This document shows, in pieces, positions 35,103-42,535 of a stretch of 64,000 nucleotides of DNA (position 1 is the stretch's first letter; every line of letters begins with the position of its first letter). The stretch lies in the NCBI GenBank assembly GCA_031384605.1, contig JANNAT010000020.1, forward strand, positions 1-64,000, written 5' to 3'. This stretch comes from JANNAT01 sp031384605. GTDB taxonomy: Bacteria; Pseudomonadota; Alphaproteobacteria; Rhodobacterales; Rhodobacteraceae. The notes under the pieces were generated by a model. It saw nothing but the letters and a program-made list of their open reading frames with translations. It was not told the origin of the DNA and searched no databases. Position numbers and translations under genes: made by a program.

Positions 35103-35133
35103 CCAAAGGGCGCAATATTATTGCGCCCTTTGG
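35103..35133 (-). promoter_or_regulatory. 14-bp-stem hairpin between phaA and phaB
   Basis: CCAAAGGGCGCAAT (35103-35116) and its exact complement (35120-35133) flank a 3-base loop, 19 bases after the phaA stop. Neither strand has a T-run beyond the stem, so it is not a textbook terminator. It would act as an RNA processing/stability element or weak terminator that lets phaA be expressed more than phaB. Confidence 0.6.
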
Positions 35134-35152
35134 CAAAAATTACCGCTAATGC

Positions 35153-36328
35153 CTAGGCGCGCTCAAGACACATCGCCACGCCCATCCCGCCGCCAATGCA
35201 CAAAGTCGCCAGACCTTTTTTCGCCCCACGACGTGCCATCTCATGGATCAACGTGTTCAAAATCCGCGCGCCTGACGCGCCGATCGGGTGGCCGATGGCA
35301 ATAGCGCCACCGTTCACGTTCACAATCGCCGGATCCCAGCCCATGTCTTTATTCACCGCACAGGCCTGCGCCGCAAACGCCTCATTCGCCTCGACCAGAT
35401 CAAGATCGCCAACTTTCCAGCCAGCTTTATCCAACGCTTTGCGGCTGGCATGAATCGGCCCCACCCCCATGATCGACGGATCGAGCCCCGCCGTGGCATA
35501 AGACGCGATCCGCACCAGTGGCGTCAGACCCCGACGCGCGGCATCGTCCGCCGACATCAGCAAAACACCCGCAGCGCCGTCATTCAAGCCACTGGCATTG
35601 CCTGCGGTGACCGATCCATCCTTGGTAAATGCCGGGCGCAGTTTTTGCATCATTTCCAGCGTGGCACCGTGGCGAATGTATTCATCCTGATCCACCGTCA
35701 CATCGCCCTTGCGGGTCTTGATCAGGAAGGGGATGATTTCATCGACGAACTTGCCTGCCTTTTGCGCGGCTTCGGCCTTGTTCTGGCTGGCCAGTGCAAA
35801 GGCGTCCTGCATATCGCGGCTGATTTGCCACTGGCTGGCGACGTTTTCGGCCGTTTGCCCCATGTGATAGTTGTTGAACGCATCCCAAAGCCCATCGCGG
35901 ATCATGCTGTCGATGAAATTCAGATCGCCCATTTTCTGGCCAGCCCGCAGATGTGCGACATGCGGCGACAGCGACATGTTTTCCTGACCGCCCGCCACAA
36001 CAATGGCCGCATCACCAAGCTGCACATGCATCGCCCCCAACGCCACCGCCCGTAGGCCCGATCCACAGACCTGATTTAGCGACCACGCCGAGGCTTCTTT
36101 CGCCAAACCGGCCTTGATATGCGCCTGACGCGCCGGGTTCTGGCCTTGACCTGCTGTCAGAACCTGACCCAAGATGGTTTCGGAGACTTCAGCCTTGTCA
36201 ACGCCCGCACGCGCAACCACCGCTTCGATCATCGCGGCCCCTAAATCGTGGGCGGGCGTTGCAGCAAAAGCGCCGTTAAAGCTGCCAACAGCCGTGCGCG
36301 CTGCCGATACGATTACAACATTGGTCAT
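35153..36328 (-). CDS. phaA: Acetyl-CoA acetyltransferase (beta-ketothiolase)
   Basis: 391 residues, the usual length. The acyl-accepting Cys is in NQVCGSGLRA (about residue 88), the His in GHPIGASGARI (about 347) and the second Cys in LCIGGGMG (about 377). It condenses two acetyl-CoA to acetoacetyl-CoA for PhaB. The ATG at 36328 has AAGGG upstream. The 138-base gap before it, up to the EAL gene, contains no further gene I can support. Confidence 0.96.
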   Translation of the reverse strand: MTNVVIVSAARTAVGSFNGAFAATPAHDLGAAMIEAVVARAGVDKAEVSETILGQVLTAGQGQNPARQAHIKAGLAKEASAWSLNQVCGSGLRAVALGAMHVQLGDAAIVVAGGQENMSLSPHVAHLRAGQKMGDLNFIDSMIRDGLWDAFNNYHMGQTAENVASQWQISRDMQDAFALASQNKAEAAQKAGKFVDEIIPFLIKTRKGDVTVDQDEYIRHGATLEMMQKLRPAFTKDGSVTAGNASGLNDGAAGVLLMSADDAARRGLTPLVRIASYATAGLDPSIMGVGPIHASRKALDKAGWKVGDLDLVEANEAFAAQACAVNKDMGWDPAIVNVNGGAIAIGHPIGASGARILNTLIHEMARRGAKKGLATLCIGGGMGVAMCLERA

Positions 36329-36466
36329 AAGACTTGCCCTTTTTCCCAGGAAATTTGACGGGCCGCGCGCCTGCGCAACCGTTGACTAAGCCCTAGGCCC
36401 AGCCGGGATCAAAAGCAAGTTTTCCGGCCAAAGTCTTTGCAAAAATAGCGACGCAAAACGCGTGGT

Positions 36467-37306
36467 TTAAGCCAGTTTGCACATCGGTGCCTGATCAAAC
36501 CCCGGCTTCATGGTTGGGGCCCCGAACAGATATCCTTGCAAACAGTCCACCCCCAAACCGCGCAGCAGTTCAGCCTCTTGAACCGCCTCGACGGATACCG
36601 CGACGGTGAACATCTCGAACGTCTTGCCAATTGATAACAGGGCCGTTGCAACCGCCTTGTTGGCGGCATCTTGGTGCAGATTGCGGATGAACTGGCCGTC
36701 GATCTTGACGATATCAAAGAAGAAATCCTTGAAATACCGGATCGCCAGCGCGCCCGATCCGAAATCATCCAACGCAAACGCGATGCCGTCACGTTGCAAT
36801 TCATCCATGAATGCAATCACGATTTCCGGCACCAGCATGGCCGAGCTTTCGGTGATTTCCAATATCAGCCGCTCACCCATCATGGGGGCCACAGACAAGC
36901 CGCGTCGCAGCACCTGAATAAAGCGGGGATACCCGACGGATCGCGCCGACATATTGATCGAAATCCGCAGGCCCGGATTGCGCGCCAGTGCCGCGAGGCC
37001 CAGTTCCAATGCGATACAGTCGATTTCCCGGCCCATTTCGTGGCTCTCAACTGTTGCCATGAAATCCCGCGCAGGAATAACCCGCCCGGTTGGGTCCAAT
37101 ACCCGGATCAATCCTTCATGAAACGCCACGCGGCCCGGATCCCGCGCCAGAACCACCGGCTGATAGGCCAGCCGCAATTGTTTGGCATCAATGGCCGCGC
37201 GCACCATCGCCATCGTCGCACGGTCACCTTGCGATATGGCAACACCCAATGGGCTGGCCTGACCTGCCCGCCCATCCAGCTTTGGTTTCTTGCGTTCCGG
37301 TATCAT
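36467..37306 (-). CDS. EAL-domain protein (cyclic-di-GMP phosphodiesterase-like)
   Basis: 279 residues from ATG 37306. It is an EAL domain without a GGDEF or sensor domain. The EAL motif reads EGLIR, Asn is in INMSARS, metal Glu in ILEITES, DDFGSG is intact, Lys in IVKIDGQF, and the loop-6 Glu is in SVEAVQE followed by LQGYLFGAP. The key residues are therefore present, so hydrolysis of c-di-GMP to pGpG is possible. The lack of a membrane or sensor domain suggests a cytosolic enzyme controlled by expression or a partner. It has its own leader of about 120 bases, divergent from tag. Confidence 0.85.
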   Translation of the reverse strand: MIPERKKPKLDGRAGQASPLGVAISQGDRATMAMVRAAIDAKQLRLAYQPVVLARDPGRVAFHEGLIRVLDPTGRVIPARDFMATVESHEMGREIDCIALELGLAALARNPGLRISINMSARSVGYPRFIQVLRRGLSVAPMMGERLILEITESSAMLVPEIVIAFMDELQRDGIAFALDDFGSGALAIRYFKDFFFDIVKIDGQFIRNLHQDAANKAVATALLSIGKTFEMFTVAVSVEAVQEAELLRGLGVDCLQGYLFGAPTMKPGFDQAPMCKLA

Positions 37307-37430
37307 TGCGTTAACCCTTTGCCCCAAAGACCGGGCAAACCACACCTGATCACCGACCAATTTGTCGTCACTTCGGTAAAAGCCCGGTAAACAAACGCAA
37401 TTGTCTGCAATTAAGTAAGGCGCTGAACCA

Positions 37431-38006
37431 ATGGAAACCCAACCCCGCTGCCCATGGTGCGGCACGGACCCGCTTTATGTGCAGTACCATGATACCGAAT
37501 GGGGCCGACCGCTGCGCGACGCGCGTGGCCTGTGGGAATGCCTGATGCTGGAAGGCTTTCAGGCCGGGTTGAACTGGATCACCATTTTGCGCAAACGTGA
37601 AACCTTCCGCGCGGCTTTTGCGGGCTTTCACCCCGAAATTATTGCCGAATGGGGCGAAGCCGAAGTGATGCGCCTTCTGGCCGATCCCGGCATCATCCGC
37701 CATCGCGGCAAGATAGAGGCAACAATTGCAGGCGCGAAAGCCTATCTGCGGCTGCAGGCGGACAAGGGGTTTTCAAGCTTTGTCTGGGACCATGTCGGCG
37801 GGGTGCCTATCAAAAATCACCTTGAATCCATGGCCGATGCAAAGGCGCAAACCGATCTTTCGATCAAACTGTCAAAGGCGTTGAAAGCCGAAGGGTTCAA
37901 GTTTTGCGGCCCGACGATCACCTATGCCTTCATGCAGGCGGCCGGGCTGGTGAATGATCATCTGACTTCATGCCATCTGCACAGCCAGATGACTGACTAC
38001 CCCTAA
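37431..38006 (+). CDS. tag: DNA-3-methyladenine glycosylase I
   Basis: 191 residues. Zinc ligands are in RCPWCG (N-terminal Cys), VQYHDTEWG (His) and the C-terminal DHLTSCHLH; the catalytic Glu lies in LMLEGFQAGLNW. Tag excises 3-methyladenine from alkylated DNA to begin base-excision repair. It is convergent with the thioredoxin-like gene, overlapping its stop by 4 bases. Confidence 0.95.
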   Translation: METQPRCPWCGTDPLYVQYHDTEWGRPLRDARGLWECLMLEGFQAGLNWITILRKRETFRAAFAGFHPEIIAEWGEAEVMRLLADPGIIRHRGKIEATIAGAKAYLRLQADKGFSSFVWDHVGGVPIKNHLESMADAKAQTDLSIKLSKALKAEGFKFCGPTITYAFMQAAGLVNDHLTSCHLHSQMTDYP

Positions 38007-38542
38007 GGTGCCATCATGGCGGCCAACACCGCCTGCGCCGCCGCCGAATCCCATTCTGCATCGCCAATCAGGCGGGCCACTTCCATGCCGTCGGGATTTA
38101 CAATGATCGTGACCGGCAGGCCCAGCACACCCATCTGGCTTGCAAGCCGGGATTTCGGATCGCGCAAAATGCCCAGATTAACAATGCCCGCTTCGGTATT
38201 AAATTTTACAATTTGCTCTACTGAATTGCGCCCAGTTGCCACTGGCACCACACGCAAGACCGGCATCGCCGCCTGCAACCGGTCAAGCGAGGGCATTTCC
38301 TGGCGGCACGGCGCGCACCACGTGGCCCAAAAATTCAACACCACCCATTGGCCGCGATAATCCGCCAACGATGCCTCACTGTCCCATGCGTCCAACAAAA
38401 CGGCCTCTGGCACCGCGACCGGCATCGAATGCACCGCCAGCTTTTTCATATCGCCCACCAGCAGCCCGTCCAGTGGTGCCGCATTTGCACCAAACGCAAG
38501 GGCCGTATAAGCAAAGGCAAGCATCGTCATTCGCATCATCAT
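38003..38542 (-). CDS. TlpA-like periplasmic thioredoxin
   Basis: 179 residues. A signal peptide (hydrophobic AFAYTALAFGANAA) exports it; the redox motif WCAPC sits in NFWATWCAPCRQEMP, and the cis-Pro is in LGLPVTI. Such proteins reduce periplasmic disulfides, for example in cytochrome c or oxidase assembly. Its ATG is only 13 bases from the divergent argH ATG, so the two genes must have promoters inside each other's coding or leader DNA. Confidence 0.9.
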   Translation of the reverse strand: MMMRMTMLAFAYTALAFGANAAPLDGLLVGDMKKLAVHSMPVAVPEAVLLDAWDSEASLADYRGQWVVLNFWATWCAPCRQEMPSLDRLQAAMPVLRVVPVATGRNSVEQIVKFNTEAGIVNLGILRDPKSRLASQMGVLGLPVTIIVNPDGMEVARLIGDAEWDSAAAQAVLAAMMAP

Positions 38543-38555
38543 TCAGGCCCTTCCC

Positions 38556-39962
38556 ATGACCACACCCGCCAAACCCACCGCCGCCGCCAATACCATGTGG
38601 GGCGGGCGTTTTGCCAGCGGCCCCGACGCCATCATGACGGCAATCAATGCCTCAATCGGCTTTGACCACCGACTCTACGCGCAAGACATCGCAGGATCAC
38701 GCGCACATGCCGCCATGTTGGCCGCAACGGGTATAGTAACCGATAGTGATGCCGCCGCGATTGGGGAAGGCCTGCTCACGGTGTTGTCAGAAATAGAGAG
38801 TAGAAGTTTCACCTTTCGCATCGATTTGGAAGACATTCATATGAATGTCGAATCCCGGCTAAAGGATTTGATCGGCCCCGTCGCAGGGCGGCTGCACACG
38901 GCGCGGTCACGCAATGATCAGGTGGCGGTGGATTTCCGGCTGTGGGTGCGTGATCAGTGCGATGCGGCGATATTGGGGCTCGACGCGCTAATGCGGGCGT
39001 TTGTGGCCCAGGCCGATGCGGGCGCGGGTTGGGTAATGCCCGGCTTTACCCATCTGCAAACGGCGCAACCGGTGACTTGGGGCCATCACATGCTGGCCTA
39101 TGTGGAAATGCTGGCGCGGGATAAATCGCGGTTTCAGGATGCGCGCGCGCGCATGAACGAATGCCCGTTGGGGGCGGCCGCACTGGCGGGCACGTCTTTC
39201 CCGATTGACCGGCATATGACCGCCACCGCATTGGGGTTTGACCGGCCCACCGCCAATTCGCTGGATTCAGTGTCTGACCGCGATTTCGCGTTGGAATTCC
39301 TGTCAGCGTCCAGCATTTGTGCGATGCATTTGTCGCGGTTCGCTGAAGAATTGGTAATCTGGTCATCGGCGCAGTTCCGCTTTGTCAAACTGTCGGATCG
39401 CTGGACGACGGGCAGCAGCATCATGCCGCAAAAGAAAAACCCCGATGCGGCGGAATTACTGCGCGCTAAACTGGGGCGGATTCTGGGGGCCACCGTGGCG
39501 CTGTTCACCATTATGAAGGGTCTGGCGCTGACCTATTCCAAAGACATGCAAGAAGACAAAGAACAGGTGTTTGACGCCGCCGACACGCTGATGCTGGCGC
39601 TGGCGGCGATGACCGGAATGGTGGGCGATATGACAGCCAACCGCGATGTGCTGGAAACTTCTGCAGCCTCAGGGTTTTCGACCGCCACCGATCTGGCCGA
39701 TTGGCTGGTGCGGGAATTGAACCTGCCGTTTCGCGAGGCGCATCATGTCACGGGCACGTTGGTCGCCATGGCGGAATCCAAGGGGTGCGATCTGTCGGAT
39801 TTGTCTATTACCGAAATGAAATCGGTGCATGATGGCATCACCCAGGAAGTCTACTCTGTCCTGGGCGTGCAAAATTCTGTGCGCAGCCGCATGTCGTATG
39901 GCGGAACATCGCCCATCCGTGTAGCCGAGCAGGCTGCCCGGTGGAAAACCATTCTGGCCTAG
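38556..39962 (+). CDS. argH: Argininosuccinate lyase
   Basis: 468 residues. The fumarase/aspartase-superfamily signature GSSIMPQKKNPD (about 287-298) carries the catalytic serine; MWGGRF near the N-terminus and ARSRNDQVAVDFRLW (substrate site) are typical of ArgH. It splits argininosuccinate to arginine and fumarate, the last step of arginine synthesis. ATG 38556 gives 13 residues before the conserved MWGGRF. It heads a rightward series with two tiny lipoproteins, DUF2834 and a CDF transporter before lysA. Confidence 0.97.
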   Translation: MTTPAKPTAAANTMWGGRFASGPDAIMTAINASIGFDHRLYAQDIAGSRAHAAMLAATGIVTDSDAAAIGEGLLTVLSEIESRSFTFRIDLEDIHMNVESRLKDLIGPVAGRLHTARSRNDQVAVDFRLWVRDQCDAAILGLDALMRAFVAQADAGAGWVMPGFTHLQTAQPVTWGHHMLAYVEMLARDKSRFQDARARMNECPLGAAALAGTSFPIDRHMTATALGFDRPTANSLDSVSDRDFALEFLSASSICAMHLSRFAEELVIWSSAQFRFVKLSDRWTTGSSIMPQKKNPDAAELLRAKLGRILGATVALFTIMKGLALTYSKDMQEDKEQVFDAADTLMLALAAMTGMVGDMTANRDVLETSAASGFSTATDLADWLVRELNLPFREAHHVTGTLVAMAESKGCDLSDLSITEMKSVHDGITQEVYSVLGVQNSVRSRMSYGGTSPIRVAEQAARWKTILA

Positions 39963-39996
39963 GGCAGTTTGCCGCAAACCAACAACCGGACGATCC

Positions 39997-40152
39997 ATGA
40001 CCCGCCTATTTTGCATAGCCATCTTGGCACTGACAGCTTGCGTTGATCCCAGATTGAACGCAGGGCTTACCCTTGGCAGCAATGGCTTATCTGTCACGCC
40101 TTCGATATCGGCTGGTGTGCCCGGTGGCGGCACTTTCAGCTATACCCCTTAA
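39997..40152 (+). CDS. Small lipoprotein 1 downstream of argH
   Basis: 51 residues: signal peptide with lipobox LTAC (Cys15), then a short Gly/Ser/Pro-rich tail with no fold I can name. Followed by a second small lipoprotein after 8 bases. Small lipoproteins between argH and lysA are a recurrent feature of this bacterial group as I recall it; their function is unknown. Confidence 0.65.
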   Translation: MTRLFCIAILALTACVDPRLNAGLTLGSNGLSVTPSISAGVPGGGTFSYTP

Positions 40153-40160
40153 GGATGCCC

Positions 40161-40292
40161 ATGAAATACCTGTCAATTATTGCCTTGCTTGCCCTAACCG
40201 CTTGTGGTGCCGACGGCACCCCCGAACGCCCCACGCCAAAGCCCGGCGTCACCGTCAGTGGCGAGGCTGCAATTGGCGTGACAAGCCAGTGA
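40161..40292 (+). CDS. Small lipoprotein 2 downstream of argH
   Basis: 43 residues: MKYLSIIALLALTACGADG gives a textbook lipobox (LTAC, Cys15); the mature part is Pro/Thr-rich and ends IGVTSQ. An AAGGATG ribosome-site-like stretch precedes the ATG at 40161. The stop overlaps a GTG start of the next gene (GTGA). Its close likeness in signal peptide to the previous gene suggests a pair of related or duplicated lipoproteins. Confidence 0.65.
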   Translation: MKYLSIIALLALTACGADGTPERPTPKPGVTVSGEAAIGVTSQ

Positions 40293-40609
40293 TTTCGCCG
40301 TTGCGGATGGCCTATCTGGGCCTTGCCAGCTGGGGGGCGATCCATCCGATGTATTGGTTCGTTAAACACATGCGCGAAAGCGGCGCCGGGTTATCGGGCC
40401 TGATTGACGCATGGTACGTCAACGCATCCACCACCGGCTTGGTCTGGGATCTGACCATCGCCGCCATTGCCCTGACGGTCTGGATCATCGCCGAGACAAC
40501 GCGGCGCAAAAACTGGATCAACCTGATCTGTATCCCCGCGATCTTTGGCATCGGCGTGTCGTGTGGCTTGCCGCTCTATCTGTTCTTGCGCAGTCGGACC
40601 GACAGATGA
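40289..40609 (+). CDS. DUF2834 membrane protein
   Basis: 106 residues with three membrane helices (about 5-20, 45-68 and 76-98) and the WDLTIAAIALTVWIIAE segment typical of DUF2834, an uncharacterised small membrane family. GTG 40289 overlaps the preceding stop; ATG 40307 is an alternative. Its stop overlaps the CDF gene start by 4 bases (ATGA). Confidence 0.75.
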   Translation: MISPLRMAYLGLASWGAIHPMYWFVKHMRESGAGLSGLIDAWYVNASTTGLVWDLTIAAIALTVWIIAETTRRKNWINLICIPAIFGIGVSCGLPLYLFLRSRTDR

Positions 40610-41193
40610 CCCCAGATCGGGCCCTTCGCCGAACTGTTCTGATCGTGGCCCTGCTGAACCTTGGCTATTTCGGAATAGAGTTTACTGCCGCTTTGCGCAT
40701 CAACTCGGTGTCTCTTCTTGCCGACAGCGTTGATTTTCTGGAAGATGCCAGCGTTAATATCTTGATTTTCGTTGCCATCGGCTGGACAGCCCTGCGCCGC
40801 GCCCGCGTGGGTATGGTATTGGCGGGGCTGATGGCGGTGCCTGCGTTGGCGTTTCTTTGGACGCTTTGGCAAAAGTATCTGGCACCAGTGGCACCTGACG
40901 CAAGCGTTTTAACCTGGGTTGGGTTGGGCGCGCTGGCGGTCAATCTGTTCTGTGCCTTTTTACTCGCAAAACATCGCAAAACCGCAGGCAGCCTGACGCG
41001 GGCTGCGTTTTTATCGGCCCGCAATGATGCCGTGGCCAATGTGGCCATCATTGTGGCGGGGGTGTTGACGGCTGCCCACCTTTCGATCTGGCCCGATCTG
41101 ATCGTCGGTCTGGCCATTGCCGCGATGAACCTTGATGCCGCAGTTGAGGTGTGGGAAGCCGCCCGGGCCGAGGGCAAAGCCGCGCAAAGCTGA
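40606..41193 (+). CDS. Cation diffusion facilitator-like transporter (short form)
   Basis: 195 residues. Six hydrophobic helices; SLLADSVDFLEDASVN corresponds to the metal-binding helix 2 of CDF/CzcD proteins, and RNDAVANVAII to helix 5. These export divalent metals such as zinc with proton antiport. The protein stops shortly after the last helix, so it lacks the usual cytosolic C-terminal domain that senses metal. Substrate metal is unknown. Confidence 0.75.
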   Translation: MTPDRALRRTVLIVALLNLGYFGIEFTAALRINSVSLLADSVDFLEDASVNILIFVAIGWTALRRARVGMVLAGLMAVPALAFLWTLWQKYLAPVAPDASVLTWVGLGALAVNLFCAFLLAKHRKTAGSLTRAAFLSARNDAVANVAIIVAGVLTAAHLSIWPDLIVGLAIAAMNLDAAVEVWEAARAEGKAAQS

Positions 41194-41203
41194 ACTGACG
41201 CAG

Positions 41204-41236
41204 TTGCAGCACAGCGTCGTTCTGTTATGACAGAAC
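41204..41236 (+). promoter_or_regulatory. Putative lysA promoter with palindrome
   Basis: TTGCAG (41204-41209), a 16-base spacer, and TATGAC (41226-41231) form a weak sigma-70-like promoter. GTTCTG (41219-41224) and CAGAAC (41231-41236) form a perfect 6-bp inverted repeat overlapping the -10, as an operator would. It lies 22 bases before the lysA start. Confidence 0.4.
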
Positions 41237-41257
41237 CTGCAACGTAAAAGGGCGGCG

Positions 41258-42523
41258 ATGGACCATTTTCTGTATAAAAACGGCCAATTGCATGCCGAAG
41301 ATGTCGCCATCGCGGAAATTGCCGCCGCCGTAGGCACGCCGTTTTATTGCTATTCCGCCGCCACCTTGGCGCGGCATTATCAGCTGTTTACCGAAGCCCT
41401 GTCACCGCTGCCGCATCTGGTGTGCTTTTCGATCAAATCGCTGTCGAATGTGGCGGTGCTGAAATTGCTGGGCGATCTGGGGGCTGGCATGGATGTGGTG
41501 TCGGGCGGCGAATATCTGCGGGCAAAGGCGGCCGGTGTTCCCGGCGATCGCATCGTATTTTCTGGCGTCGGCAAAACCCGCGATGAGATGCGGCTGGCGC
41601 TGTCGGGCGGCATCCGCCAGTTCAACGTCGAATCCGAACCCGAACTGCGCGCGCTGTCTGAAGTGGCCACAGCCATGGGCGTGGTGGCCCCGATCACCAT
41701 CCGGGTAAACCCCGACGTCGATGCCCGCACCCATGAGAAAATCGCCACCGGCAAGAAAGACAACAAATTCGGCATCGACATTGATCGCGCGCCGGCGGTT
41801 TACGCCGAAGCCGCCCGGCTGCCCGGCCTTCAGGTGATCGGCATCGACGTGCATATCGGCAGTCAGTTGACCGAACTGGAACCGTTCGAGCAGGCCTATC
41901 TGAAAGTGGCCGACCTAACCCTGCGGCTGCGCAGCGATGGCCACACCATCACCCGTCTTGATCTGGGCGGCGGCTTGGGCATTCCCTACACAAGGTCCAA
42001 CGACGCCCCACCTTTGCCCGCAGATTACGGCGCTTTGATCAAACGCACTGTCGGGCATCTTGGGTGCGAGATTGAAATTGAACCGGGCCGCCTTATTGCG
42101 GGCAACGCAGGCATTCTGGTTTCCAAAGTGATCTACGTCAAAAACGGATCGTCGCGCGATTTTCTGATCCTTGATGCTGCGATGAACGATCTGATCCGCC
42201 CGTCGATGTATGGCGCGCACCACGATATTGATCCGGTGGTGCAACCCGCCCCCGGCACCGAATCAATGGCGTTTGATGTGGTTGGCCCGGTGTGCGAAAC
42301 CGGCGATACCTTTGCCAAAGGCCGCCCGATGGCCGCATTGAACGAAGGCGATCTTGTCGCCTTCCGGTCTGCGGGTGCCTATGGGGCCGTTATGGCGTCG
42401 GAATACAACACAAGACCGCTGATCCCCGAGGTTTTGGTGAAAGGTGATCACTTCGCCGTCATCCGGGCGCGGCCAAGCTTTGACGAAATCATAAATCGCG
42501 ATACCATCCCGGAATGGTTGTAA
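41258..42523 (+). CDS. lysA: Diaminopimelate decarboxylase
   Basis: 421 residues. The PLP lysine is in VCFSIKSLSN (about residue 53), with HIGSQ (about 200), GGGLGIPY (phosphate-binding Gly loop) and EPGRLIAGNAG; the C-terminal VCETGDTFA carries the substrate-contacting Cys and Glu. It converts meso-diaminopimelate to lysine. ATG 41258 follows GGGCGGCG. The DUF4175 gene follows after 12 bases. Confidence 0.96.
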   Translation: MDHFLYKNGQLHAEDVAIAEIAAAVGTPFYCYSAATLARHYQLFTEALSPLPHLVCFSIKSLSNVAVLKLLGDLGAGMDVVSGGEYLRAKAAGVPGDRIVFSGVGKTRDEMRLALSGGIRQFNVESEPELRALSEVATAMGVVAPITIRVNPDVDARTHEKIATGKKDNKFGIDIDRAPAVYAEAARLPGLQVIGIDVHIGSQLTELEPFEQAYLKVADLTLRLRSDGHTITRLDLGGGLGIPYTRSNDAPPLPADYGALIKRTVGHLGCEIEIEPGRLIAGNAGILVSKVIYVKNGSSRDFLILDAAMNDLIRPSMYGAHHDIDPVVQPAPGTESMAFDVVGPVCETGDTFAKGRPMAALNEGDLVAFRSAGAYGAVMASEYNTRPLIPEVLVKGDHFAVIRARPSFDEIINRDTIPEWL

Positions 42524-42535
42524 TTGGTTGAAGGT

